Positions 1-11,682 are shown, counted from the stretch's first letter. The stretch is 64,000 nucleotides of DNA from Pinus tabuliformis (GCA_031772625.1 CM062817.1:954593705-954657704), one strand, 5' to 3'. Translations and numbers: made by a program. The notes: generated from the sequence alone by a model not told the origin.

Positions 1-740
1 TTATTAGTTTAGCTTTCATTGAAGTGAAAAGTTTCCTTTTCTCATACAGTTGCATTTAAGGATTCAAGTGACATCGTTTGAGCCAAAAAATTGAAACACA
101 ATTCAAGAACAACACAAAAATTTACTGAATTAACCTAAGGAGCATTTGGAACTTAACACAAACATTTAGAGGTCTAGGATAGAGACTTGTTCCGACATCT
201 ATAAACCTAGCAGTTGTTGTTATCTTCCAACATTGTATCCCAGGGGTGAAATCCCATTCCATGTATGGAAGTATATAGGATCGTCCTCCAGTACTTTCGG
301 GTACATCGAAGGTGCTCCACGTATGGAAAGTATATGGGAACATTCTCATTGAACGATTATGCATTAGACAATGCTAACACAAACTTGTGCTCCTTGTACC
401 GTCGTGTATATATTGGGATACCCCACTAGGTTGCTATCCTTTAGCCACAGGTAACCGAGTCAGCCACCTTGTAGACGTGATACACCAAACACAACATTCG
501 GGGAGATCAGACGTCATACGTTAAGTCCTTGGTTTTGGCTAAGGTGTATATAGCAGTTCATGGATACTTGGTAAACCCTCTTACCTAATACAACCTTTTT
601 TCTTTTTTTTTTCTTATTTTTAAGTTCTAAAATTTAACTACCCACAATAACATGACTTACCTATGTATTTATCCTTGGCCTCACATTTCCTAATTAATAG
701 TAAATTTTAATAATAAGCTCAAATCAACCACCTCCTTTTT
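1..740 (+). other. Leader or 5' untranslated part of the Tat-like element; no gene
   Basis: I see no supported coding region here. There is a T-rich run near 596-620. The stretch lies directly upstream of the first gag-like frame and is read as element leader or LTR-proximal sequence; no LTR end or primer-binding site could be recognised. Confidence 0.4.
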
Positions 741-3400
741 TTGAGAGAGAAGGTCATTGTCGCTGAACCATTGGGTTCACTTTACATATCCCCTTCATCG
801 TATGACACTGAAGGGTTACCACAAGGAGTCCATCCTGAGATTTCACAATCACTTGAAGCCCAAGGTCTTGAACTTGGAATTATCCTGAGTATTCAAACCC
901 CTTTCTTCTCTTCCTCCACTTTAAGAGTCATCATCTTCAGAATCTGATCTAGAAACTCCTGAGGTTCTGCAAAGGTATTTATTATTCCCTTTGAATCTGC
1001 TTTTTGACCCATTGGTCATATCTCCTCAATGGCCATATAGTACGTTTGATAATCCCAGTGTACCTTTGGAGCCTTCTCCTCGATCATTGTGGATTCCGCC
1101 TTGCCAACAATTTCCACCCATGGCATCAGAAGGTGATATTCCAACCTCTCCTCGAAATCCTCCTCCAGAAGTCTTAACCACTCACACTCCTAGTGTTGGT
1201 GATGAATCTGAATATAACTTTCCACCTGAAAGATTTTCGTATGTGAGAAGTCTGCCACCTCCACCACCGCTTGAAAGCAGTGAACCTTTGTTTCCACCAG
1301 GTTACACCTCTTTGGCCCAATTGGTTTCCAGTACTTCAAGTGCATTTTCACTTTATCATAATCCCATTTGGTAGTCAGGTATTATGCCTACTTATGTTCC
1401 GTTTGTTTCAAGCGTGGCCTCTCAAATCCCTGTACAAACTGCAATTTCTTCAATTCCTGTACAACCAATATTTACGGTTGGGATGGTTAATGTCCCTATA
1501 GGTTCCTCAAGTCCTCCATTAAGTGGGAAATATGTGCCACCACCTATCCCACCACATGGGGGGTATCAATCACCTCCTCCATATGTACTTCCTATTTCGG
1601 GTGGAACTTATGTGAGTGGATCTCAGACTCATGCTACTAGAGTTAATAAAAATGTTGGTAGTCTACCTTATCCTAGTGGATCATCTAATCCATCTGGATC
1701 AGGCCAAATCTCGTATCAACAACCTCTTTTGGCCCAGATACCCTACCAACAACCGTACCCTCTGTATGGTTCACAATAACCTCAAAATCCACCTTTTAAT
1801 CAACAAGTAGGACCCCAAATGGAGTTTGTTCCAAATCCATCATTTGGGAAATCTAGTCAATTTCAAATTGGAACCTATCAATACCAACATGGAACGCAAC
1901 AAATGCCACAAGGAAATTTCCGACAACATAAACCTTATGTACAAAAAGGACCTTATGTGCAACAAGGGCCTTATCAACAACCATTGCAGCAGCAAGGTCA
2001 ACCCTTGCAACAGCAAAACCAACCCTTGTACCAACAAGGCCAACCCTTACAACAATAAGGTCAACCCTTGCAGCAGCAGGGTCAACAATTTTACCACCAG
2101 GGTCAACAGTTGCAACAACAACCTTATACTCCCTACTCTTTACAAGCTGTTTATCCACCTTATGGTTCTCAACAACCTATGACGGGTCAGTATCAACCTT
2201 ACCCTAGTCAAAACCCACCTTTGTGGGGACAAAATCCACCTTTGTATGGTCAGAATACCTCTCAGTGGGGGAAATATCAAACTCCTTATGGTCAAAATCT
2301 GCCACTTTGGGGGAAGAACCCATACCAACAAGGTTGGAATCCACAAATTGGGCCTTATCAAAGGCCCCCCATGCCTTTCAATCCACAATTTCCATTTCTA
2401 GCAACGTTGGAACTATCGGATGTGTCAAGGCTCACAAATGACCCAATACTCCATTCACCATATTGGCCTCTGATTCCTACTAAGATTCTTGGAGATTGTC
2501 TGAAATTTGAAGGAAAGTATGGAGAAGACCCCTAGTCCCACGTTATGACTTACCATTTATGGTGTTCATCTAATTCTTGGGTTGATGGTTCCATTCGTCT
2601 ACGCATTTTCCAGCGAACCTTGACAGGTGCTGCCACAAAATGGTACATCAAGTTACCTCGAGGTGCCTACCAAGACTTCAACACTTTAGCAATGGCCTTC
2701 CTTACTCACTTCCAACTACCAGTTCAATATGAAACTATTACCCATCTCCTTACGTCTTTGAAATAGAATACTACTATGCACGTCTCCGATCATATCCATG
2801 AATGGAGACATCGACGTCACCTTATCAAGTTCGATATTCCTGATGAAATTTTAACTGAATGGTTTACCAAATCATTCGTTAATAAAATTTCTAAGGACAT
2901 AGCTATGGATGGTTGTGTGACCGAAGATCAAGCCATTTCCCATGCCTAGTATTTAGATTTTGTATATTCCCAATTTGGCACGTTATATGATATCTCGCCT
3001 GATGCTTCGAGGTCGTCTACTGATCCTACATATTCCAAACCTCTAGAGACATCGCTCATCGACTGTATTATTGGGTCAGTGGCTCAAACTTCTAGCAAAT
3101 CTTCTTGTTCTTCCTCGAAGCATAAATCCGTTTCAAATACTACATCGAATTCTCCTTCGAATCCCTCTCAAAATCTTGGTAAAACCTCTGAGGTTAATGT
3201 TGTTCAATCTACCGCAATAGACAAAACCTCAAAAGGTAAAAATAAGGGTAAAGGAAAAGCCAAATTTGATACCTCAAAACAGGATCCTCTGAAATCATCT
3301 GCTGATGATGCATCTAAACGTAAGCCCAAATATCATTGCCTCATTTAGGAGGAAGATCACTATACCAAGGATTGTTCCCATCTTGTTGAATTTAGTCATT
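741..3400 (+). pseudogene. Gag-like polyprotein remnant with Pro/Gln-rich N-terminal region
   Basis: Three parts are visible. From 741 to about 2400 there is a low-complexity Pro/Gln/Tyr-rich region with YGQN and QPLQQ repeats. From about 2440 to 3050 there is a capsid-like stretch with the gag pattern LTGAATKWYIKLP followed by AFLTHFQL. At about 3330-3380 there is a zinc knuckle whose second cysteine codon is now a stop (C-L-I-stop-EEDH-YTKD-C). Stops occur at 1372-1374, 1777-1779, 2056-2058, 2533-2535, 2764-2766, 2947-2949 and 3346-3348, and the frame changes near 950. Known role of the family: Gag forms the cytoplasmic particle and binds element RNA through the knuckle. The extended P/Q-rich head is unusual for gag and may be an extra domain. 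Assignment to gag rests on the middle segment and on its position before the protease. Confidence 0.7.
1978..2124 (+). repeat. 21-bp coding minisatellite, seven units
   Basis: Seven consecutive 21-base units, most of them starting caaccct or caacc, encode the QPLQQQGQ-type heptapeptide repeat of the gag-like protein. The units differ by point changes, and one carries a TAA stop at 2056-2058. A looser repeat of 24-27 bases (YGQNPPLWG type) follows at about 2200-2340. Confidence 0.85.
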
Positions 3401-3780
3401 TGTTAAAAGGCACCCAAGGGACACCGGCTATATTAAAAGAACCTTTTCCATCACAGCAAACCCAATTGGTAGAACAACCGCAATCTTCTACATCTTCGAG
3501 CTCTCAGGTTTATATGAGTGGAATGACACCTATTTTTGTTGCCACTCGGTCAAAAGACTATCTGACTCCTCCCAAACAGGTGGTGGAGAAAGAAGTTATT
3601 GATACACCTTCCACTTCTACTCCACCCAATTCTGGTCCTCTTCATATTGAGATACCTAGTAATGACTCCGTTATCTGACCACCTCCTAAGGGTGTCCTTC
3701 GGAAATCATCATATAATCTAAATGCGCGAGCTACTCAACATTACAATATTGTTGAAGATTTAGCTCAAGCGCCTTCGGCG
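3401..3780 (+). pseudogene. Linker between gag and protease, Ser/Thr/Pro-rich, decayed
   Basis: An open stretch from 3400 to 3678 rich in Ser, Thr, Pro and Gln, closed by TGA at 3676-3678, then a further coding-like stretch up to the protease. In related polyproteins this position holds a variable linker. No domain is recognisable. Confidence 0.5.
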
Positions 3781-4530
3781 ATGTCTGCCTTGGAAGTTCT
3801 CCAGAGTTGTCCATCACAGTGGAAAGCATTACTATCCTCTATAGGAGGAATTGACCCTACTGATTCGAGTCTGATTACCTTTGACCTAGAAAATCATGTT
3901 CCATGTCTTCCACATCAACTTTCTTTTTTAATCGAAGTCATTATCAAAGGGAAGATGATTCATCAGACTATTGTTGATGAGGGTGATTCCACCTACATCA
4001 TGTCTGTCTCATGCTGGAAAGCTATTGGCTCTCTGCCTCTCAACCAGTCTCCTAACACCTTAGAAGCCTTTGATGGTAGAGGATCTCGTCCATATGGTAT
4101 TCTCACAAACTTGCCCATAACGTTGGAAGGGAAAACCGTTAATTTAGAAGTAGAAGTCGTTGATGCTAATTTGAATTATAACCTTCTACTTGGTTGGAGT
4201 TGGACCCATGCTATGTTTTGCGTGGTTTCTACGTTGTTCCGTGTGCTCCATTTTCCTCATGAGGGGAAAATAGTCACCGTTGATCAGTTAGCCTTTTTCT
4301 CTTCTAGCTCTTCAAATGGAAATGTGCCATATGTGGGAAATACTTACATCCCTTATGAGACTGTTGGGGCGAGTCTTTTTAAAGAATCTAATCTTATGGG
4401 AACTTTTTCCCTCCCACCTCCAAACATCACTTCTGTTAACATGATCTCCACTTCACATGATCCTTGGATCATTCCTCATCCCGATCAAGTTGATTCTTTT
4501 GGTGATGTCATGCTGCTAAGCCCAACATAA
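3781..4530 (+). pseudogene. Retropepsin-like aspartic protease domain of the polyprotein
   Basis: A 249-codon open segment. The active-site region reads IVDEGDSTYIMSVSCWKAIG at about residues 64-83, matching the D-x-G-(A/D)-S/T signature of gypsy retropepsins, where most families have DTGAS or DSGAS. A flap-like hydrophobic stretch follows (VEVVDANLNYNLLLGWSW), as in plant gypsy protease domains. Known role: cleavage of the Gag-Pol precursor inside the particle. It is continuous in sense with the gag remnant upstream and RT downstream, but TAA at 4528-4530 ends it. Its start here is only where the frame opens, not a genuine start codon. Confidence 0.75.
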
Positions 4531-4818
4531 CAAGCATATCAAACTGTTGTTTTGGCTTCAACAGTCACTTCTGAAAGTCATGCTAATATTAGTATGCATC
4601 TAGACGCGTATTCACAATCCCCTTGGCTTGGTTCTTGGGATTCTCTGGATCCCTTGAACGAGAAATTTCCAACTGACGAGAGTATCACCAAGGTTATGTA
4701 TCTTGAAGAAACTCTCTGAAATGATGCCCATCATTGTTCCTCGTTTGTCCTGAGCCTTGGAGAGATTTCATCGTGTTTAGATGCCTTTGTTTCCCATGCA
4801 CCGACTCATCCGCTTCAA

Positions 4819-5920
4819 ATGCCTATTTTGGTGCATGAAGTTTTCTTCGAAGGAAACGTGGGGAACATTACTACTGTGATTCCCATCGACATTTATGTTA
4901 AACTAATAATTGTCGAAAACATCCATGTCAGAGTTTCTTGTTCTCCAGATGAGATCAAGATTTACACTACCTTTTTAAGGAATTTTGTGATGTATTTGCT
5001 TGGTCATATGAAGAAATGTCTAGCATATATCCGAGTATAGTTGTGCACGAAATACCTACTTATCCAAATGTGAAGCATGTTCATCAACATCTTCACTTAG
5101 TGCATTCTAGAAAGGTAGTGGCTATAAAGGGAGAAGTTGAAAAAATTCTTAAGGCTAGTTACATTTACCCTATTCCATTGATAGATTGGGTCTCAAATAT
5201 TGTTCCTGTGACTAAAAAAAAAGGACTATTCGTGTTTGTGTTGATTACCATGATATAAATCAGGCGTGTTCAGAAGATAATTATCCAACTACTTTTATAG
5301 ACCATATCATTGATGAATGTGTCGGGAGCGATATTTTTTATTTTATGGACAGTTTTTCTGGCTACAATCAGATTAACATTCTTCCCACAGATCAGTATAA
5401 AATTGCTTTTATCTGTCCATGGGGAACCTTTCCCTTCAAAATACTCCCTTTTGGTCTGAAAAACGCTAGCGCTACCTTCCAAAAAGCGATATATTATGAT
5501 TTTCATGACATTAAACACATCTTTCAACCATATCTTGACGAGTTACCAACGCATTCTACTAAGCACCATGACTATCCTGACCACCTTCGAGCGATTTTTC
5601 TTCATTTTAAACACTACAATATTCATTTAAATCCACATAAGTGTGCCTTTTGTGTCGAATATGGTCATCTCCTAGGATTTGTTGTATCTAAAGAAGGCTT
5701 CCATATTGACCCCCTCAAAGTAGAGGCCATTGTGAATTTACCCCCTCCATCATCTTTACACCAGTTGAGCTTGCAAGGGAAAGCTAATTTCCTTCGTCGT
5801 TTTGTACCCAATTATGCTGAACGTGCCAAGGGATTTACTCGTTTCTTGAAGAAATGGATCCCATTTATTTGGGATGAAATCTATCAAATGTTTCGATGCA
5901 TTAAAGAACACCCTCGTTAG
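4819..5920 (+). pseudogene. Reverse transcriptase domain, Ty3/gypsy type, inactive
   Basis: The N-terminal RT part lies at 5016-5258 (VHEIPTYPN, then WVSNIVPVTKKKG) and the palm at 5230-5720 (VDYHDIN, FMDSFSGYNQINI, PFGLKNASATFQ). The catalytic box, normally YxDD, reads YLDE at 5531-5542, so the second aspartate is replaced by glutamate. Thumb and connection sequence follow (NFLRRFVPNYAE). Frames are broken at about 5040, 5255 and 5918. Known role: synthesis of element cDNA in cytoplasmic particles. This copy cannot do so because of the frame breaks and the altered catalytic box. Confidence 0.85.
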
Positions 5921-6578
5921 TGCCCCTTTACGACATCCCCCCAATTACCACCCCGATTACTTCTTGTACTTGGCCGCAACTGATAATACTATTGCCATGG
6001 TATTGGTTCAAGACAATGATGATGGAAACAAACATGTGATTTACTACTTAAGTTGGAATCTTATCGACACTAAAACTCGATATGCCCATGTTGAGAAACT
6101 GGCTTTAGTAGCTATTCACACTATGAAACGCTTTCGACACTATATTCTCTTGCAGAAAACCATTGTGATTTTTTACTGCAACCCCATGACATACATTATG
6201 ACTCGTCAATTTCTGGGGGGCAAGTATTCTAAGTGGATTGTTATCCTTCAGGAGTTTGATTTGGAATTTTCTATAGCCAAATCATATAAATCACTAGTTT
6301 TCACCGGGTTAATTTGTGGCTTTCCCTCTACGACCACATCTACGACTTTTGATGAGTTAATTGTTGATGAAACTCTCTTTCTAATCAGCATTCTTGACCC
6401 ATGGTATGGGGATATCATTATTTATCTCCAAACCCAAACTTTCTTATCAAAGTTGTCTAATTCTGAACGTCGTTGTATTCGACATCAGTCTCAACCTTAT
6501 CGGATTATTGGCGATACTTTGTACCGTGTTCATGTTGATTCTATCTTGTGTAGGTGTTTGAAACTTGAAGAAGCTTAG
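5874..6578 (+). pseudogene. Gypsy RNase H domain and start of integrase zinc-binding region
   Basis: This segment overlaps the RT end in a different frame, showing a frameshift. The RNase H signature pieces are visible: the expected first-Asp region (LAATDNTIAMVLVQ), YAHVEKLALVAIHTMKRFRHY with the glutamate, and the IFYCNP region where related proteins have SDxxP, so the third acidic residue looks lost. After about 6340 the sequence enters the tether and the HHCC zinc-binding region of integrase, which continues to about 6730 (YHSRAYGAYM, CHSCQIY). A TAG lies at 6576-6578. Known role: removal of the RNA strand during reverse transcription. Confidence 0.75.
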
Positions 6579-7644
6579 ACAGTCCTAAATTACTATCACT
6601 CTCGGGCATATGGTGCTTATATGTTAGGATATGATACTGCTCAAAAAATCCTTCGTGCTAGTTTTTTCTAGCCTTCAATCTTTAAAGAATGCATTTTAGC
6701 AGTCCAAAAATGTCATTCCTGCCAGATTTACAACCATAAGCAATACACCGCACCCATACCCTTACACCCAGTTGTGACCATCGACCCCTTTGCAAATGGG
6801 GTATTGATGTCATGACATGTAACCCTCGCTCGGTCGGGGGGCATGGTTATATCATCATCGCCATTGATTATTTCACTAAATGGGTCGAGGCAATGCCCAC
6901 ATATGTTGCTGACGATAAAACTACCGCTCATTTTATTTTCAACCATGTCATAACTCGATTTGGTGTCCCTCAAGCCATCATTACTGGTCATGTCTCTCAT
7001 TTCTGAAATTACATGATGGCAAAGCTCACTGCTTAGTTGGGTTTGTGTCATGACAAATCAACTCCTTATTATCCACAGACCAATGGCCAAGTTGAGGCAG
7101 TCAACAAAGTCTTGGTTACCATGCTTCAACGCACCATTGGGATGCATAAACAAAATTGGCATCTCATGCTATTTTCAACTCTATGGGCTTACTGAACTGC
7201 AACTAAGACCGCCACTGGATTCACACCCTTTCAGCTGGTGTATGGTCTAGAGGCAACTCTTCTAATTGAGTGTGAAATTCCTTCATTGAAACTAGTTGTT
7301 GAATTACTCCCTAATACCTCACCTGAGGAGGAACGTTTACTTTACCTCGAAAGGCTTGATGAAACTCGTCGTATTGTTGCGTTAGTAATTGAAGCCTAGA
7401 AGAAACGAGTTAAGGCTCAATACGATAGAACTGTTTCTCCCCACGTTTTTGTTGAGGGTGACTTGGTATTGTTACATGATCAAGCTAATGCCAAATTGGG
7501 ACTTGGGAAATTCAAACAAATGTGGCATGGGCCTTACATTGTTAAATAAGTTTTACAAAAAGGTGCCTATGAGTTAGTCGACTATGAAGGAAATTCTTTG
7601 GTTGAGCCTCGAAATGGGCTTTACCTTAAGAAGTATTATGCATG
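6579..7644 (+). pseudogene. Integrase (core and C-terminal domain), frameshifted
   Basis: The zinc-binding cysteines (CHSC) sit near 6712-6723. A one-base-scale frameshift near 6796 separates them from the core, which reads IDYFTKWVEAMP at about 6862-6900. The second catalytic position, normally in a (S/T)D-x-G-x-HF motif, reads ITGHVSHF at about 6980-7003, so this aspartate is lost. The third motif survives in another frame (YYPQTNGQVEAVNK at about 7060-7105). A C-terminal segment with ALVIEA, VFVEGDLVLLHDQA and MWHGPYIVK runs to TGA at 7642-7644. Stops occur at 7003-7005, 7033-7035, 7195-7197, 7396-7398 and 7546-7548. Known role: insertion of element cDNA into the chromosome. Not functional in this copy. 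Confidence 0.8.
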
Positions 7645-7771
7645 ATTTTTCGTGTAAATAATTTTGTACATTGGTGTGTTTTCATTAGTGTACAGTGTGG
7701 TTTTGGTGTGTTAGTTTTCTTTTGCAAACAGATTTTTCCTATACTTGCCTCATTCTCTACTTGGTTTGCAG
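7645..7771 (+). promoter_or_regulatory. Possible small intron ending in a strong 3' splice site before the second RNase H
   Basis: A pyrimidine-rich run (tttttcctatacttgcctcattctc region) leads into tttgcag at 7765-7771, directly followed by ATG at 7772. A possible GT donor lies near 7653 in cgtgtaaat. This looks like an intron acceptor placed to start a separate ORF; introns are known in Ogre/Tat elements. The donor is weakly supported. Confidence 0.4.
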
Positions 7772-8182
7772 ATGTCATCCAACCGTTACATCGGTTTTGC
7801 TGATGGTGCTTGTCGTAGTACACATAATCTATCTTCCACTGCATGGGCAATCTATGAACCTAATGGTGAGTTAGTGAATTTACGAGGTATATGTCTAGGT
7901 CATACGACTAATAACATTTCTGAATATAGTGCAGTCATCGAACTTTTGTTAGAATCTATTGCTCTTTGCATTAGAGAGTTAATCATGAATCTTGATTCAC
8001 AGCTCATTGTACTACAACTTAATGGACAATATTCAGTTAGAAACCCTCAAATTTTGAGAATTCATTTGCGAATTTGTCTCTTGGAATGAAACTTTAATTT
8101 ATTTACTTATCATCACATTCCAAGGCACATGAACACATTAACAGATGCATTGGCTAACTATGCGTTAGATAGACATTTGTGA
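7772..8182 (+). pseudogene. Additional RNase H, archaeal/plant-type, separate ORF after integrase
   Basis: An ATG at 7772 opens a 137-codon frame ending TGA at 8180-8182, with a single internal TGA at 8087-8089. All four acidic positions expected of RNase HI are visible: D in GFADGA, E in NISEYSAVIE, D in NLDSQL and D in TLTDALANY. It differs from the gypsy RNase H fused to RT and resembles the extra RNase H acquired by plant Tat elements. In many of those the extra domain lies between RT-RNaseH and integrase; here it is downstream of integrase in its own ORF. Known chemistry: cleavage of RNA in RNA/DNA hybrids. Apart from the one stop the domain is complete, making it the best preserved coding part of this element. 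Confidence 0.8.
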
Positions 8183-8369
8183 AACATGTAAATCATAAGT
8201 CATCACATAATATACATGGTAAAGAGAAAAACACACACACACATACATATATATAGTGTTTTTAAAAGAGTTTGCTACATCAAAATGACAAAATCTGTGT
8301 TGAGAGACACATGGCTTCATAAGCCTACATCTATGCAGAAAGTAAACTAGAACTGGCTATTCGCCCACA
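8183..8369. other. Short AT-rich spacer between second RNase H and antisense ORF
   Basis: Noncoding spacer with a small CA/TA-rich run at 8229-8258. It separates the convergent sense and antisense frames of the element. Confidence 0.5.
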
Positions 8370-9850
8370 TGGTGCTCATGGTAGCACAAAATAGCCCTAA
8401 TGACTCGGCCCAACAACCGATGCATTCTGGCGGAAACCCCTACAGTGTGTCTTTGGTACCGCAATGGCACCTCATCTATCGAGGTGTACTCTAGAATTCC
8501 CCTGGGTAAATCTTCCAGGTTACAGTCTACCTTGACAATTAGATCTTCTCCCTCCTCATAAGGAGCCTCCTCAATCTAGCATGCCACTCGTCTGGATATC
8601 AGAGAAACCCCAGAAGGTCTCTCTGGTCCCACATTTGAAAATAATCATAAGTTAAATCTCAATACACATACAAAAAAAAATCAAAAAACTTCAAAAAAAT
8701 TGAAAAATAGTTTTTACCTGCATCAGTCTAGTGTGTGCTTGGTGGAAGTGGAAGATCTGGATCTCCTCAGAATCCATACCGGCATATGCCTAATTATCAA
8801 CCATTATTATCTCCTGACACAGCCATCCGATAAATGTGAGAGGGAATGAAATTTGTTGGTCGCCTCCATGTCAAGGCATCAAATCACCCCATCTGAGTAA
8901 TCATGGATCTCTGGACGTTGGTTCATCCACTTCTATCCACTGATAACAAAGCAATGACACATGTTCCAGGAAGAACGTCACCAAAATGGATCTGAAACCA
9001 AATTGTTTCATACTCGACTTGCACTTCGTAAGTTGGCACTTCATACAGACCAACAAACCCTCACACCAGTTGAATACCATGGGATTTAGACACTTGATTG
9101 CGTACTGGAAATGAGATTTTGTTGCTTCATGCAATGCCTGAGCCCCAACTATTCAGGCCATAGTATGCAAGATTGTTCGTAGTGGGAGATTTGTGATGGT
9201 ATTTATATCTATCTTCCCACTTTGGGTCTTTTTAGTCCTTGGACAATGCCTTGCAATCAACATATCCATGCTCTCTCCTCTAGTGCGAGAACTAGACAAC
9301 TGAATCTGTTGTCCCTTTCTAGATAAGCCAGTAATGAAATAAATGTCTGCAACATCTATTTCAAGTTCTTGGTCCCCAATCATGAATAGTTGGTGATCCA
9401 CATCCCACCAACTAATCAAATGTTGTAATAACTCAGGTTGGGATCTAATCCCAGGAATCCTGAAGAACTTGAGCAACTCGCATGCTCATAGGGCATCAAT
9501 ACAATTTGGATCTTGAGCTGCTTGATGGTCTTCAGCTTCATGTCCTCTTTCTTTCCATTCAACCACCATTTTGGACTGATTATCCTGTGGAAAATCAATA
9601 AAACAACATTTCATGAGCTTCCATGGAGACAAAATTCAAGAAAAACCATTCAACATGGAGGATTTCACAAGAAATTTTTACCTCGGTGCCAACATGATTG
9701 TGTGCAAATTTTCATGCGCTGCCAGCGCGATGGCCTAGTTGACCATAGGGTGATCAGCGCGGGTCCGATGGGTAAAACCTGTGTTGATCGCCCTCGACAT
9801 AATTTTTTTTCAAATCCTCTTTGCAACCTAATATATGGATGAAAATGCAT
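8370..9850 (-). pseudogene. Antisense extra ORF, intron-bearing, plant-mobile-domain-like
   Basis: On - a coding-like frame runs from 9584 to 8718. It includes LLQHLISWWDVDHQLF, DVADIYFITGLSRKG and NWCEGLLVCMKCQLTKC, then reads in frame through QISFPLTFIGWLCQEIIMV to RLMQ at 8718, with only a few stops (9155-9153, 8903-8901 and two later) and a frameshift near 9478. It is bounded by splice-like signals: acceptor ttttccacag ending at 9585, and donor cag|gtaaaa at 8718/8717. An upstream exon could end at 9682 (gag|gtaaaa). A further coding-like block (EEGEDLIVKVDCNLEDLPRG) lies at about 8580-8375. The pattern WW-x-F-x(n)-DV-x-x-I-x-GL recalls the plant mobile domain family, but this is by eye. 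Extra antisense ORFs 3' of pol are known in Tat elements; no function can be assigned. Confidence 0.6.
9585..9681 (-). other. Putative 97-bp intron of the antisense ORF
   Basis: Read on -, it starts GTAAAAATTTC and ends TTGATTTTCCACAG, with an AT-rich interior. Both junctions match plant splice consensus, and the flanking - strand sequence is the antisense coding frame on the left side. Confidence 0.55.
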
Positions 9851-11536
9851 GAAATGAGAACCAAAATGAAGGGAAGGGACATATCTCTTACCTGCAGCAA
9901 ATGGCTCGGTGAATGGTGTCCAGGATTGATCATACTCCTTGCTTGAAAATCGAGGTAAAATGAGGTAAAATTCTCTCAGATTTGCAAATTGGTGAAATGG
10001 TAAAAATGATTTACTTTTAGGATTTTTATAAGTTTTAAATAATACTTTTTACCAAATTAGGGCATATGTCACTCGGTTGTTAATATTTTTCCTCAAAATC
10101 GATAATGTGTGTTTCCTTGTGCAGCGACAGGTCATGCATACTTGGTGATGGTGATTTATTTTGACTGATTCAACGAGTTTTATTTTATCACGATTTCATA
10201 CTCATTAAAAATTCAAGAAAAAGTGACCCCTTGGAGTTATCTTTAAGCTCTTTTCTAACTCCCAAAAAATGAAAAGATTGTCGAGTACTTGTCATTTCAA
10301 ACTCATTAAAATAAATGGAATGATGTCTACTTAGTATAATTTTAACCCTTTTCCATACTGAGATAGACTATTGTATGAAAAGGAATACCTTAGTAGAACA
10401 TGGATAAGAGGTTCTCTTGGATATTGTTTTCTACATTTTTAGGTTCAAGAGACAATTTACAAAAAGGGACCTTTGGATTTTTATTTTCCATTTCTTTTTC
10501 AAAATCTCTAAACATGAAAAAGATGTCGAGTTTCCCCTCCGTCAGTTTCGTAAAACTTAAATGACACAGGACTTATCACCATGAGGGGACCAGGTTACTC
10601 CTTCCTATGACTCATAAAACTTGCTAGGATGGATTCGTTCAAAGGATGAATTTATATGGAAAGCATATGCTATCCCCTTCAATATTGTGGTAAAAAATAA
10701 TGGCATAATCACTAGAAATGGTGGGGGGGAAATTGAAAGAGATAGTCTCTTGTATTTTGTAAAGGCAGCATGTCGCTCTTGAACATGACACTCATCTGTT
10801 ATTTGTGTCAGGTTTGGGACATCCTCACTTAGTCACTTGCCTTCCTGGGGTTGGGAAATACGTTTTGCCTCTCATCTGATTATACCACTTCGTCATCATG
10901 ACCTCTGATCCTATGTTGAGTCAAATGTTGCCAAACTCCAGAGTCGTGTCGCTGATATGTTCAAGAGAAGTCCTATTTGCAGTTCTTTACCACTTATACA
11001 TTGTCTGAATTTCTACCACAATCCTGGATCACACTTATCTACTCTACTACATCCTTTTGTTTCATGTCGATGATGTGGGATTCATTATAGCCCTCCTTCG
11101 ATGGATCACTTTTGGTCAACTTTAGCTCATTATCCGGGAAGATGATCTAGAAACTCCCTTCCAGTACCTTAGATCTTGCACGCCTAAATGGCTAGTTCTT
11201 TGCATTCGATGGCATGTTTACATCATTGACCTTCGATCAGATGATTCCACCGGTGTTCGACTTCAGCTTCATTGTTTATGTTCGTGGATTGTGTTGATTG
11301 TATCTTGAGAACCATTGTCGTTATTGGTGGTTTCTCTTGTGCTTGTTATTAGTTTTCATCATTGACTGGTAATGAAGTGGTTTTCTATCATGTTCAACTT
11401 CGACACATCTATTCACATGTTAGATTTCATACATTGATCAGGTTGAGATGGAGCACAAGACCCCAAATTTTGTCTAATAAAATCCAAGTTGCGTGGAGTT
11501 ATGAGTTATTCATGATTGTACACATGTTTTCCTTTG
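9851..11536 (+). other. Long noncoding 3' region of the Tat-like element
   Basis: No supported gene. A splice-donor-like ctgcag|gtaagag on - lies at about 9893, perhaps from a first antisense exon. A weak + strand coding-like patch (KLQSRVADMFKRSPICS) is at about 10930-10985 but is too broken to name. Tat elements are known for long, variable 3' untranslated regions. Confidence 0.5.
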
Positions 11537-11682
11537 TACGGATGGTTGTGACTATACCATGGGTCCATATATATGATCCTCTTTATTTGGATGGATGCGA
11601 CCATCCAATGGATCCATACACATGATCCCTTATATTCAGATGGCTGCGTCCATACGGTGGATTCATGTATCATTAAATGACT
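11537..11682 (+). repeat. ~50-bp tandem repeat in the 3' untranslated region, three imperfect units
   Basis: Three imperfect copies begin near 11538, 11589 and 11639. Each has the pattern ggatgg(t/a)tg(t/c)gac followed by (c/a)catgg(g/a)tccata and catgatcc. The third copy is most diverged. Position just upstream of the polypurine tract matches the hypervariable repeat-prone region known from plant Tat/Ogre elements. Confidence 0.65.
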
